Shown: positions 1-9,800, numbered from the stretch's first letter. The stretch is DNA of 64,000 nucleotides from Cranoglanis bouderius (GCA_023630585.1 CM042539.1:21412255-21476254); one strand, 5' to 3'. Notes: generated by a model not told the origin, from the sequence alone. Made by a program: numbers and translations.

Positions 1-662
1 AAAAACATCAGGGACAGACTGCTATTCTGCAAAAAGTACAGGGATTGGACTGCTGAGGACTGGGGTAATGTCATTTTCTCTGATGAATCCCCTTTCCGAT
101 TGTTTGGGGCATCTGGAAAAAAGCTTGTCCGGAGAAGAAAAGGTGAGAGCTACCATCAGTCCTGTGTCATGCCAACAGTAAAGCATCCTGAGACCACTCA
201 TGTGTGGGGTTGCTTCTCAGCCAAGGGAGTGGGCTCACTCACAATTTTGCAATTTTGCCTAAGAACACAGCCATGAATAAAGAATGGTACAAAAACATCC
301 TCAGAGAGCAACTTCTCCCAACCATCCAAGAACAGTTTGGTGACGAACAATGCCTTTTCCAGCATGATGGGGCACCTTTCCACAAGGCAAAAGTGATAAC
401 GAAGTGGCTCGGGGAACAAAACATTGACATTTTGGGTCCATGGCCAGGAAACTCCCCAGACCTTAATCCCATTGAGAATTTGTGGACAATCCTCAAGAGG
501 CGGGTGGACAAACAAAAACCCACAAACTCTGACAAACTCCAAGCATTGATTATGCAAGAATGGGCTGGCATCAGTCAGGATGTGGCCCAGAAGTTGATTG
601 ACAGCATGCCAGGGCGAATTGCAGAGGTCTTGAAAAAGAAGGGTCAACACTGCAAATACTGA
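1..662 (+). pseudogene. Tc1-like transposase fragment, frameshifted
   Basis: Reading starts in frame at position 1 and shows the Tc1 DDE core: a first catalytic Asp in the FSDES motif near 91-105, the second in QHDGAPFH near 361-384, and the third acidic residue, Glu, in SPDLNPIENLW near 457-489, ending GQHCKY and a stop at 660-662. The frame breaks at 242-257 where CAATTTTG is present twice in tandem, an 8-bp duplication that shifts the frame by two. Everything before it reads in frame 1, everything after it in the frame that opens at 204. The family encodes a nuclear DD34E cut-and-paste transposase of about 340 residues; here the N-terminal DNA-binding part is missing and the rest is broken, so it is inactive. 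Confidence 0.85.
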
Positions 663-838
663 CTCTTTGCATAAACTTCATGTAATTGTCAATAAAAGCC
701 ATTGACACTTATGAAATGCTTGTGATTATACTTCAGTAACAGTTAGTAACATCTGACAAAAAGATCTAAAAACACTGAAGCAGTAGACTTTGTGAAAATT
801 AATATTTGTGTCATTCTCAAAACTTTTGGCCACGGCTG
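1..838 (+). mobile_element. Tc1-like transposon, 3' part
   Basis: This is the right-hand part of a Tc1/mariner element; the left part lies outside the window. The coding half is followed after 662 by an untranslated stretch and a terminal inverted repeat that ends GGCCACGGCTG at 838, directly followed by the TA target dinucleotide at 839-840. The repeat end (cattctcaaaacttttggcc type) is a form common in fish Tc1 elements. It sits in what should be the third or a later intron of the minus-strand TBRG4 gene. The boundary at 838 is clear; the family name is not claimed. Confidence 0.85.
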
Positions 839-840
839 TA

Positions 841-1411
841 CACTTATACTATGCACTATACACTCTTCCGTCTAGTGTATGAATTTTAGAAGGGTAGTAT
901 CATCTCAAATGGCACACTTTCAGTATTGTACTAACTGGAAGTGTATGCTGTTTCCCGGGCGAGGGCAAATTATGTCAAACGCACGTAATGCGATGGCGCT
1001 AGCATAATAAAAATGAATTGGTACATTTTACTGTTTATGTTAATGTTTCCTTTTAAGCCCAACAAGACTTCAGTCACCGTCAGAAGGAGGCGTAATCGTC
1101 TACGAAGGCGATTTTTGCTTGCACAATTTTAAATCAACATAGTAAGTTGTGGTTGTGGCTCTGGCTGCTGGCAATGTAAACATCTTTAGCGCCTCCCCAT
1201 CCACTACGTAAGGAAAGCTGCGACCGTTGAGTGCATGAAGTGTCCATCATTCCAGACTTTGTGTTCTCGATTGAATGAGTGCATCATCTGGGAACTTAAA
1301 GTGCACTTTGTTTTTTTGGGGGGTTTTTCAGTGTGAACACACTAATCACACTATTTACATTACAAAATGGCATAGAATAGTGCATAAGTGTGCGATTTGG
1401 GATGCACTAGT
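841..1411. mobile_element. Possible hAT-like non-autonomous element
   Basis: The left part (841 onwards, acttatactatgcactata) resembles the reverse complement of the right part around 1365-1411 (cacacttatgcactattc and cccaaatcgc), giving weak terminal inverted repeats around a 570-bp core without coding potential. No clean target duplication is visible. It directly abuts the TA of the preceding Tc1 copy. I infer an old DNA-transposon MITE; it could also be two unrelated fragments. Confidence 0.35.
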
Positions 1412-1819
1412 CCCAAATGTGTAGTCGCTATGTCTCTGGTAACACCATGTAACATTAATAATACTAAAGGAGTATAACATTTTAATATTGTTAATATTGA
1501 ATTCAGATGAAATTTTTTTGATTGTGAGCTATCTGCACAAGACTGCAATCACTAGTAGCAGTTTTAGTAGCACTTTTATCACCATTCTCTGTAGACCCTT
1601 GAAATGGTTGTGTCCAGAAGGACAGCTGCTTAGGAGACTTGCCCATTCCAATTCTGAACTGTACACTAACTATTAATAAAAATGCCAATCTGCCTAACTC
1701 ACACCACATACCGCCATCACGTGATGCATGACTTAATGGAATGTACAATTTGTGTGAAAATATAAATTGATATGTTACATATGTATTAACATTGGCCACG
1801 TGTGTGTGTGTGTGTTTAC

Positions 1820-1961
1820 CTTATCTTCCAGCTTTTCCATGAGTGCAGGGGAGACTCTTGCGGCTCGGTTCATAAGCATGGTGACCGTACGTGGGTCATT
1901 CAGCTCTGTCCAGCGCAGCTCCAGTTGCTTCAGCACAGACGTCAGTAGCTCATCTCCCTGT
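1820..1961 (-). CDS. tbrg4: TBRG4 coding exon 3
   Basis: Encodes about 47 residues running from QGDELLTSVLKQLELRW to SPALMEKLEDK, matching the helical repeat region that follows the KYKHL block of vertebrate TBRG4. The acceptor (minus strand tgacag) is entered in phase 2, completing a Gly codon started in the preceding exon; the donor AAG|GTAAAC leaves in phase 0. Both splice sites touch dinucleotide repeats: a (CA)n run at 1967-1989 lies next to the acceptor, and a TG run at 1800-1814 overlaps the first intron bases of the donor. Confidence 0.85.
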
Positions 1962-2356
1962 CTGTCACACACACACACACACACACACAACTAACCGCAC
2001 TGCAACATATTTATACAAAATGTAAATATCCATATCCACACAGTTAGTAATAGGCATGAGTAATTGAGTAATTTTATATAACCAACTCTAATTTTGATCT
2101 GCCAGATGAGAAGCGATAACGGCAAACACTGATTCCTCTACACATGCACCACACATTTTATCCACAAAAGGCATGACTGAGCCCTGATCAATCGGATGCA
2201 CTAAGCCTTAAAAATGTAATACACGGCTAATGTGTTGTACATGTACAATAAATAATATAGTGATTTTTTTAAGCTTAAAATGATTTCTTCAGAAGTTATT
2301 GTGAATATACAACAATGTCTAGTGTGTCCCTGGCATTACTTAATATTTGTTTTTAC
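1962..2356 (-). other. TBRG4 intron between coding exons 2 and 3
   Basis: A 395-bp GT-AG intron. Apart from the CA run at its acceptor end (1967-1989) it is AT-rich single-copy-looking sequence; I see no other element in it. Confidence 0.75.
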
Positions 2357-2538
2357 CCCTGACTCTTCCAGCCTGACGCCCAGTCCGCCAGAGAGGAAAG
2401 GTGGCGGTAGTTGAAGCGCCGGAGCCTCCACAGTGCCTCCGTTTGGAGAGAGCTCATCACTGGAGCGCTGGAAGGGACACCAAGAATGGAGAGAGCACGC
2501 AAGACAGAAACCAGTGTGCCATTCCAGATCCCGTTCAC
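2357..2538 (-). CDS. tbrg4: TBRG4 coding exon 2
   Basis: Encodes about 60 residues beginning VNGIWNGTLVSVLRALSILG and ending ADWASGWKSQ. The WNGTL...LRAL.ILGVP stretch and the basic RLRRFNYRHLSSLAD stretch correspond to the block in mammalian TBRG4 just after its LLNSQI motif. The acceptor is ttttag before GTG (phase 0) and the donor is CAGGG|GTAAAA (phase 2). The strong match, and the fact that the phases fit on both sides, make this exon secure. Confidence 0.88.
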
Positions 2539-2688
2539 CTAAAACAAACGCAGCTCCATTTTACTACCGTAGTGACTGGAAAGTCCACGCTATAAACACT
2601 TTTATGCTCCAACACAGCTAACAAAGAGCTTAATAGTGACATGACGAGCGAGTCAGAGCAGGAAACGTACATCTGTAAGAGATCTCCA

Positions 2689-3763
2689 GGGCCCAGTTGT
2701 TCAGAAGTAATCTGATCGGATTTCGGCAATCGGATTGGATCTAACCTTGAAAATGGGTTGTTCAAATGAAAAAAAGGATTCTGGAATCAGATTAGATCAT
2801 GTAATCCAATCTTGCTTTTGTAAGTTCTTCAGTATGTGTTGTTCAAAACTTTTTAGTAGGATTGGGATACCTGAAAAATCAGGATTATCCTGATCCCAGC
2901 AAAAGGGTGGATTCAGGGAGGCTTTCGGGAACAAAATGTAATAAAACTTTAAAACTGGTCAAATAATACAACATTTGTATCATGTAGTATATACATTTAT
3001 TTACATTTTGTGCTTGATTTGTTTAACCATTACAGTGAAAAAGTATACATTAGGCTACCAATTAAGCCTTTCAGTACAGTAAAGTGAAAAAGAAAAAAAG
3101 ATGTCCCCATAAATAATCCCTCAAACAGCTGTCAATATCAAACAAAAATAATATATTTAATTTTAACTGTCATTTGTCACCGTATATTAATTACAATGAC
3201 GCAATCATCAGAGATGAACCAGTCAAAAGTTGTTTCTAACAACTGCATCCCTTATTGCTCTCCACACATGAAGAACTATGAACATTATTATTTTGTTAGC
3301 TACTGGACATTTAGACTTTTTCTGATTTAAAACGTGTGTTCAAAATACCCCCAATGTCTTTATGAATAATGTATATTTGTTTGTTTGTATTTATTTGTTG
3401 TGGTCTAGATGAGGTGTCTGACTCTTTAAAAGAAATTGAAAAAGGAAGGGGATGTTTTTATTGTTTCATTGTGCTGTTTTCTGTCTCTTCAAATAAAAAC
3501 TCTTAAAGTGACCCCATGATGGCTAATCTACCTGTTGTTCTTTACATAGCTGGTAGCCTATACTGTGATACGTAGTCCGATTTAAAAGCGTTAGTAATCC
3601 AGATTTGGTAATCTTGAAAGGTTTGTATCTGGATCGGGGCCAATGTTGCTTTGAAAAACCGACACAAAAGTAAGATGGATTACTTGATCCTGGATAGCAA
3701 AACATGGGATTTTCAAATCCGGATCATTCTGATCCAGATTAAACTTTTTGAACAACTGGGCCC
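2689..3763. mobile_element. Non-autonomous DNA transposon with GGGCCCAGTTGTTC ends
   Basis: A 1075-bp element inside the TBRG4 intron. The left end GGGCCCAGTTGTTC (2689) and the reverse complement of the right end (GAACAACTGGGCCC, up to 3763) match over 14 bases, and the sub-terminal parts share the alternating ggatt/aatcc motifs on both sides (ctgatcggatt at left, gatccagatt at right). No transposase frame is visible inside. Element type is unknown to me; a Harbinger-like or similar MITE is possible. Confidence 0.7.
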
Positions 3764-4428
3764 AGGTCATGACATGGTTATCTTTTGAGAGACCTTGAAA
3801 CTGTAAGGTGATCTTCTGTAATCTGTAAGTGGAAATTTATTTTTCTTTTATGGTGACTGGGTTACTGATTAAAAATGGCTGCCATCAGCCAATCAGATTT
3901 CAGCAGGCATTTCACAGGGAAAAAAAATCTATAGCCTCTTTTTTTGTTCTATGTAACTTGGCAAGAACTGGTCACTAAGGCTGCCATTTGTGAAGGGTGC
4001 TTGGACCCCGCAGATTGCCACTTACAGCTACATATCTACCCATCTTATTTCTGTCTTTTAAAAAATTCTTATGTTCTTTTACTTTGTTAGGTAAAGCACA
4101 CTGAATTGCCACTGAATTGTGTTTGAAATGCGCTATACTGTATAAATACTATAAAACTGCTGTCTAGCACCTTATAATTCCAAGGTCTCAATCTATAGAT
4201 ATAGAGCAAGAACAGAAACAACAGCGGGTAACCTGACCGAATGCAGTCTAAGGTTTTATTTACTTCTTTGTCACATCATCCCATATAAAAATATCTTCTG
4301 ATGCCCGAGCGATCTATAAAACGCCTTCAAAAATTAATATCTGAATCCCATGATGTGGATGGAAGTGAAACAGCTTTAGCATTCACACACTGTTGCTTTA
4401 ATGCACATCTCTCTGTACCATCTCTTAC
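3764..4428. other. Rest of TBRG4 intron
   Basis: AT-rich intronic sequence between the inverted-repeat element and the donor of the first coding exon. I see no repeat, RNA gene or open frame here. Confidence 0.5.
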
Positions 4429-4842
4429 CTGAGAGTTCAAAGCCTCTAGCAGATCCACACAGCGAGGGTCCTGAAGGATATTCGCCCTGTCGATATCTTT
4501 CTTTTCCACTGCCAATCGGCTCAGTTGGACCAGACACATGCCCGCTTGATTGGCAGAGCCGCCTCGTTCCGCCCACAAAGACAACACTTCCTGTGGCGTG
4601 GTCGCTTTCTCGACAAGAATATCCAGTTCAGTGCGTGTAAATGTGATGTTTGGCTCATCTGCCTGCACTGGACCAGCACCCAGACTCAGGTGCCTGATGG
4701 ACGGTAGGATTAGGGACTGGGACCAGGGTGGATACTCCGTGAGTGGGTGGGCTGTGAGCGTATGAAGGCGGCTGGCGGCTGAAGAGGCCTGAGGGCATAC
4801 GGCCAAGAGGCGAGCACACCGGCTCAAATACCTGCTGGCCAT
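4429..4842 (-). CDS. tbrg4: TBRG4 coding exon 1, with mitochondrial presequence
   Basis: Encodes residues 1-138, from the ATG at 4842 to LLEALNSQ at the donor CAG|GTAAGA. The N-terminus MASRYLSRCARLLAV is rich in Arg, Ser and Ala with no acidic residue in the first 30 or so, as expected of a mitochondrial targeting peptide. The block from about residue 70, FTRTELDILVEKATTPQEVLSLW, aligns in spacing and composition with the QVDHLIKKATRPEELLELL part of mammalian TBRG4 and is followed by QAGMCLVQLSRL. The ATG is the first in frame and a possible acceptor (tttctag, minus strand, near 4874) lies about 30 bases upstream, so an additional non-coding first exon is likely. Confidence 0.85.
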
Positions 4843-5220
4843 TTGGGAGAATCTTCAGCGAACCAACTGAGTGACTAGAAATCAAGATTTGGCATCTGCA
4901 TATCGATCGAGCAGCTCTAACAGGAAGTTGATGATAGACAGATACAGTGAGATGAAGATTGAGACATAGAAGGAGAGAAAATGAAAGTCAAGTATGAGAT
5001 CTAAGACAGACAAGGAAGTAAAATAAATAAGTAAGTAAATAAATAAATAAATAAATAACAGCTAAACATATTGGAATACAAGAATATTTTTAGATACTTC
5101 CTCCAGAGTACTGTTAAGATTACTTGGCATATTTGCAGACAAATCATTCAAGATCTGGGTAAGATATTAAAACATTAATTGAGGAATAAACCCAGATGAG
5201 GCTGGTTATGGAAAAATAAT
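4843..5220. other. TBRG4 5' flank or untranslated region
   Basis: Minus-strand sequence just upstream of the TBRG4 start carries a candidate acceptor (tttctag near 4874-4880). Further on, 5032-5059 is an (AAAT)n microsatellite. Nothing else is recognised. Confidence 0.4.
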
Positions 5221-5854
5221 TCACACTGGGGTGGTGTGATACAAAGCGGAGTTACTGTTACCACCCCAAAGTTGATTATTTTCCAATAACAGTGTGTCCT
5301 GAAGTGATTTATTCCTGTTATATGTCAACAAATTAAAACAGTTAATGTCCGGTAGCACGTCCATTGCGGCAAGGTCAGAATTCTTCCTTATTGAGAAGCT
5401 ATTTATTTGTCTGTTCAAAATCTGGAATATAATTTTAATACTGCATGTTAAAAGCTTTTCCATTATCCCTGTAAGGAAAAACTAAACTCATGTTTATGCT
5501 ATAACTAAAAAAAAAAAAGAAAAAAAAAGCCATATTCACCTGCAGTGTCTTGCTATAACATTCATTCAGGAAGTTTGTGTAAATGACAGTGTAAGCTTTT
5601 AAATCAGAAGGCGATAGGATTTAAATTTTTTTTTAAACAATAGATATTTTGCCAGCTTTGCCAGTTGATTGATGATATTCTTTCAACCATTCTTTCAAAT
5701 ATTAGAATTGCATTTGCATTGATACATTTCACATATGAAAAACTAACTACTGATCCAACTACTATTTTTAAAAAAATTTAATAATATAAACCACGCAATG
5801 CTTTTTAAACCATTTATAACTATATAAAAAAGTTGCAAATGTTGTAACATCCAC

Positions 5855-6060
5855 CCAACAAGTTCCTGTTATCGCTTACGCTATAGCATGTTTTTCTCTC
5901 GCTTTAAGTTAATTAGACAAAACATTTTTTTTTGCACCTTGTCATGTTACTGAGAAACTAAACTCCTCTGTCCTGAAGACCCTAAAATGACTGTTACAAA
6001 GCGCTGACACTGGAGACTCCTTCCATAAGTGTTAACTAAACATCTCCTTACAGAAAGCGT
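5855..6060 (+). repeat. Dispersed repeat, 'GTTCCTGTTATC' family, copy 1
   Basis: Carries the ordered landmarks of a repeat seen several times in the window: gttcctgttatcgctta, tatagca, a T/C-rich ctctcgcttta stretch, cttgtcatgttactgagaaact, then ctgttacaaagc.ctgacactggagactcc. No coding potential. Other copies are at 13500-14640 (split), 28150-28330 and, reversed, 21160-21520, 27290-27550 and 54470-54830. Confidence 0.65.
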
Positions 6061-6077
6061 CACCAGATGAATGTTGG

Positions 6078-6080
<3 letters not shown>

Positions 6081-6138
<58 letters not shown>
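6081..6138. repeat. (TA)n microsatellite
   Basis: Uninterrupted TA dinucleotides for about 55 bases in the loop of the fold-back structure. Confidence 0.95.
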
Positions 6139-6143
<5 letters not shown>

Positions 6144-6267
6144 CTGTTTAAAAAAATTAATTATTAATTAAAGGCATTAATGTTTGTGTAAATGACAGTG
6201 TAAAAACTCACATTGTCATTTACACGAACTTCCTGAATATTAAGGCAAGAGACTGCAGGTGAACATG

Positions 6268-6302
6268 ACATCTTATTTATTTATTTATTTATTTTTACTT
6301 AC

Positions 6303-6346
<44 letters not shown>

Positions 6347-6360
6347 TTATTTATTTATAT
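6268..6360. repeat. (TTTA)n and (TATC)n microsatellites
   Basis: TTTA/ATTT units at 6268-6295, then TATC units at 6303-6346, then TTTA again. Direct reading. Confidence 0.95.
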
Positions 6361-6649
6361 CATACGGTAAACATGATAGAGTTTACTTTTTCCCTACAGG
6401 GACAACAGAAAAGCTTTTAACATGCAATATTAAAATTATATTCCAGATTTTGAACAGACGAATAAAGAGCTTCTCAACAAGGAAGAATTCTGACCTTGCC
6501 GCAATGGAGGCGCTACCGGACTTTAACTGTCAACTAACAAAATTTTTCAACCTCTAATGGAATTATTACGCTCTAAATACAGAACAGGCTTTGAACAATA
6601 ATTATAAACCATGAGCATATCTTACCTTGTCAATTCCTAGCTCAAAATT

Positions 6650-7273
6650 TCAGACCCGGCGACATTCACATGGTATTAGCATTGGAAGGCGCTGAATATT
6701 GTCGTAACCCCCGTTGCGAAAGGAGTACGTCATTATTGCGCGACAGTTGCTCACTCTTCTGTTCGCGTTGTTCTGGATAAACCTGTCCGTTTACTCATAC
6801 ATAAAATACGTTTTACACTACATTCGCGTATGAAATGCATCCGCCTTCTCGTGCTAATTTAGTAGATTTTATATAATCATAACGCATAACGGCTTTTATT
6901 TTGAAATTAAATTTGCTACCGGAAGTGCAAGCCAAGACATTCACGTTGCTCCACATGCTAGCGTTTGCGTAACTTTTCCCCTCACCCGTATTCCTACAAA
7001 CCCCGCCTCTTCTTTAAAACGCCTTTCGATTGGTTACTATTATTGTCAGCCTTTAACTAGCCAATCTTGACAAAGAACTCGGGATAGTACCAGCCAATCC
7101 TGGTGTAGAAGGCTGGATCTGCATCAATATGATTGTGAAAAAAAGAAGAAAAGTCAGGGCGCATGAATTCCATGCCTTGTCCACTTCGAAGCTGTATATG
7201 CACATCTGCGCTATAAATAATATTAAGTAAAAGGTTTTGTGTATCACAGAGCTGCTGTCATCGTAACACGACC
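6650..7273. promoter_or_regulatory. Candidate shared promoter of TBRG4 and the TPR gene
   Basis: This stretch separates the two head-to-head genes and is richer in CpG than its surroundings. Visible motifs are ACCGGAAGTG (ETS/GABP type, 6918-6927), a GC box CCCCGCCTC (7001-7009), CCAAT boxes at 7029-7033 (reverse), 7061-7065 and 7094-7098, and TATAAATA at 7212-7219, about 55 bases before the plus-strand ATG. ETS/GABP and CCAAT sites are usual in promoters of housekeeping and mitochondrial genes. That it drives TBRG4 too is inference: it requires a non-coding TBRG4 exon upstream of the fold-back element. Confidence 0.5.
7212..7219 (+). promoter_or_regulatory. TATA box of the TPR gene
   Basis: TATAAATA lies about 55 bases upstream of the start codon at 7274, which predicts a transcription start near 7240-7250 and a very short 5' leader. 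Inferred from motif and position only. Confidence 0.5.
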
Positions 7274-7334
7274 ATGGGAGGACAAGCAAAGGCTAAAAAG
7301 AAAGGCAAACCTAAAAGGAAAGAGAACCGTGGAG
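7274..7334 (+). CDS. Acl4-like TPR protein, exon 1
   Basis: Encodes residues 1-20 and one base of codon 21. The start is the first ATG after the TATA box and has a strong Kozak context (gaccATGG). The peptide MGGQAKAKKKGKPKRKENRG is strongly basic and probably disordered, and could act as a nuclear or nucleolar signal, as fits a ribosome-assembly factor. Donor GGAG|GTAACT, phase 1. Confidence 0.85.
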
Positions 7335-7954
7335 GTAACTGTCTAGCTATTAAACTAAGTTACTAATATAACTGTAGTCATAGAGACTGTTGCTGAATTC
7401 CACATGGCTTCCTGATGGAAATATAGAAGATATTCCATAAAAATCAGGGATGAAAGCTGACACAAATGCATCATGTTATATTGTTGTATGTCACAATATA
7501 TCTCAGAGCTTAGACTAGACACTATTTTGAGACTGACATATATGTATCTATAGCAGGGGGTTCCTATAGTGGCAATTAGTAGAAAATAGAAATGATAGCT
7601 CTGCTATTTTAAAAAATTTACAATGCTCACTCAACAGATAGGTAACTTTCTTATTTACAGATTAAAATTCTTAATTAAAATTGATCACAACAGATCAATA
7701 TAAAATATATAAAAGACACATTTATGTGTTCATGTTACATTTAAGTTTACATATTGTAAAGAGGGAAATACAAATATGGATCTGTTATATTTACATATGT
7801 AACAATGCTTTTATGAAACACTGTGTGTAAGAGAACTGTTGAGGCACTCAGCACTCACTGTGTCTAATGAGAGGACTGGGATTGTGCGTTGCACTGCAGC
7901 ATCCCATCTCCACTGTTACATCCAAACTTCAGGGTGTCCTAAAAATCTTCATAC

Positions 7955-8100
7955 ATAGGGGACGATGTACGCCAGCACCACTTCGGTTGTGCCTTCGTCA
8001 GTGGATGTCGGTGGACGTCCACTTCTCGGTTGGTCCGCAGCACTTCCAGTCTTTTTGAATTTGTTAATATGTTTGGCAACAGTGTTGTGTGTGATGCACT
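7955..8100 (-). pseudogene. Mariner-like transposase N-terminal fragment
   Basis: About 45 residues of the DNA-binding half of a mariner transposase (TVAKHINKFKKTGSAADQPRSGRPP, minus strand). No catalytic motifs are present; the rest was lost to later insertions and deletion. Confidence 0.65.
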
Positions 8101-8101
8101 T

Positions 8102-8178
8102 AGGCCTGGGCGATATATCGAAAATATTGATATTGTGATAAATGATTACGTGATATGCTTTTCTGAGACGTTGGTGAT
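8102..8178. mobile_element. hAT-type terminal fragment
   Basis: Begins TAGGCCTGGGCGATATATCG, a terminal motif common in fish hAT-type non-autonomous elements, and runs into atgattacgtgatatg. It breaks the mariner transposase frame. The opposite end is not seen, so it is a remnant or is itself cut by the next MITE. Confidence 0.5.
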
Positions 8179-8646
8179 GTCCCAGATAGCAGACCAACGC
8201 TGAATCAATGTTAATGCATCAACCAAACTATCATTGAATCAATGTTGAAATGTAACTGATTTTTCATCGGGTTTGCACCCTGAAATAATGTTATTTCAAC
8301 GATGAAAAAGAGATCAAGATAGACATAAAATCAATATTTGTTCAACTTGAATCAAATCGCCTACTTAACATCGAATCAAAATACAAATTGTGTACAGATT
8401 ATGATAAACTGGATAACAAAGTGACTTAAAACAATTAGATGGATTGACATTAAATCTAAACCCCACCAGTGAGGAAATGAAGCTGACCAAAAATCAACAT
8501 TGATTCACTGTTTGTTTTTCAACACTGAAAAGTAATGAATTATCAACATAGATTCAATATTATTTAGCGCTGAATATTCAACCTCAACCAAAATGATGAT
8601 TCTGATGGAATTTCAACTTTGAATCAATGTCACCTTGCTATTTGGG
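8179..8646. mobile_element. MITE with CCCAGATAGC ends and ATTGAATCAATGTTGA motifs
   Basis: About 468 bp, starting CCCAGATAGC and ending GCTATTTGGGG, which are near-complementary. The interior is built from repeated short near-palindromes (attgaatcaatgttga, tcaacattgattca). It has no open frame and lies inside the hAT/mariner composite. Confidence 0.55.
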
Positions 8647-9255
8647 GTATTTTTATTTATTTATTTATTTCATTTCTAATAATTACTAATTAAATGGTAC
8701 TGAATGGATGCCGTTCATTTGACGTAATTAAAAAACAACAACAACTTAATCTTCTTTGTAGGCTTTAAGTATGAAAAATTTTGGAAGACATTTTGCTAAA
8801 TATTGTTAATTTCCCCTATGTATGGAGACTTTTGGGACACCCTGTAGATAGCTACTTTGATTTGAGGCACTGAACCTTGCATCTCGAGTGGTAGCAAATA
8901 GTAACAGTTGTGTTCGTCAGTTTAGTCGGGTTGCATTTTGCATAATGTTTTCATACGCGTTAAGCCCATTGTACTTATAAGCATCACGGCTTGCATTACC
9001 ACTGACTTTATATTATAAGATAAAGTTTGTTAATTCATTTAGATTTTAATTTCACTTTTACAAACTTTGGATTTGAACTGACGGCACTGAGCACATTGCT
9101 GTAGCAGGCTACAGACTGAAATGTCACCCATATGCTGTTTAGATGTTAGGATGTTCACTTTTGGCATCCGCATCATCTATAGGAGAGAGAAACATTATTT
9201 ATTTATTTATTTATTTTTGTTATAATGGTCATTCCTGATTTAATTATTTTCTCAG

Positions 9256-9365
9256 GTCCAGAGAACACAGCAATGTCACCACAGGACCGGATGAAAGCCA
9301 AGATGCAGGAGAGAGCCAAAAAGAAGACTGCTGAAAAATACACCATCGATCAGTTACTGGAAAAG
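9256..9365 (+). CDS. Acl4-like TPR protein, exon 2
   Basis: Completes Gly21 and encodes residues 22-57, PENTAMSPQDRMKAKMQERA through YTIDQLLEK. The central RMKAKMQERAKKKTAEK part is highly charged and helical; the YTIDQLLEK end leads into the first TPR helix. Acceptor tctcag, donor AAG|GTAGTG, phase 0. Confidence 0.85.
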
Positions 9366-9714
9366 GTAGTGCATATAGATCTTTCAGGGGTGTACGATAC
9401 ATACAATTATAATTTGATATGATTTGACACATTTTCAATACAGCAAAAATGAGCATTGTCTGAATGTGTGTCAGGTTTCTATTTTCATTCAACATTAAAA
9501 AAGTACAATAACTGAACCTTGTGCTTGTATGATCCATTCAGACATCAGATCATGAAAGAAAATATCCATTACAATGTAACAAAATTAAACATGGATAATT
9601 AAACATTAGCTCTCTAGTCAACCTTTCAATGGTGTGACTCTTAAGGGGGCGTGTCTGATGCACAAGGATATTTATTTGCCATTATGCTGTTAGCTGGTTG
9701 TTTTGTAAAGATCA

Positions 9715-9800
9715 GGTTTACACCGATAGTGGATTTTAGCGATACCGATAACTAAGTTGGGCAGTACCTGCCGATAACCGATTAATCAATAGTTTTTAAA
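9715..9800. repeat. Possible hAT-type remnant with GATACCGATAAC motifs
   Basis: Contains caccgatag, gataccgataac and ctgccgataaccgattaatc, motifs seen at ends of fish hAT-type repeats. No second end found. Confidence 0.3.

Larger units (their letters stand above)
1820..4842 (-). other. tbrg4: TBRG4 (FASTKD4) gene, 5' coding part, three exons
   Basis: Gene span on the minus strand: coding exons 4842-4429, 2538-2357 and 1961-1820 join in phase into 246 residues, beginning at the ATG at 4842. Introns are 4428-2539 and 2356-1962, both GT-AG. The order of conserved blocks follows vertebrate TBRG4: LLEALNSQ, then WNGTLVSVLRALSILGVP, then the RRFNYRHL block, then LELRWTEL and LMEKLEDK. Vertebrate TBRG4 is about 630 residues, so some 380 residues including FAST_1, FAST_2 and the RAP domain lie left of position 1. 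TBRG4/FASTKD4 is a mitochondrial-matrix protein that stabilises a subset of mitochondrial mRNAs. The intron between the second and first exons contains a 1.1-kb inverted-repeat element. Confidence 0.85.
5330..6545. repeat. Large fold-back (inverted repeat) structure
   Basis: Two long arms pair: about 5336-5475 with the reverse complement of 6393-6545 (shared features include tccggtag, cattgcggcaaggtcagaat and ctgttcaaaatctggaatat), and 5536-5600 with the reverse complement of 6203-6268 (cacctgcagt, ttcaggaagtt, gtgtaaatgaca). Identity is high but not perfect. The 600-bp loop holds a (TA)n tract and one copy of a dispersed repeat (5855-6060). A smaller perfect-looking hairpin, gtgtaaatgacagtgt with its complement, lies at 6187-6226. 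This may be a MITE or two opposite copies of one repeat. Confidence 0.7.
7930..8845 (-). mobile_element. Mariner-like element, interrupted by MITEs
   Basis: Terminal inverted repeats are visible: AGGGTGTCCTAAAAATCTTC at 7931 and, at the right end, the complement of AGGGTGTCCCAAAAGTCTCC ending near 8844; both continue into catacatagggg. Just inside the left end, the minus strand reads HNTVAKHINKFKKTGSAADQPRSGRPPTST, a helix-turn-helix linker of mariner transposases. The frame stops where hAT-type sequence begins near 8102. A second fragment of the same family is at 10650-10880. Confidence 0.7.
7335..9255 (+). other. Intron 1 of the TPR gene
   Basis: A 1.9-kb GT-AG intron. The first 600 bases are AT-rich with nothing recognised; 7930-8845 is a mariner-like element split by MITEs; 8846-9255 has an ATTT microsatellite at about 9197-9215 and otherwise nothing I can name. 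Confidence 0.7.
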
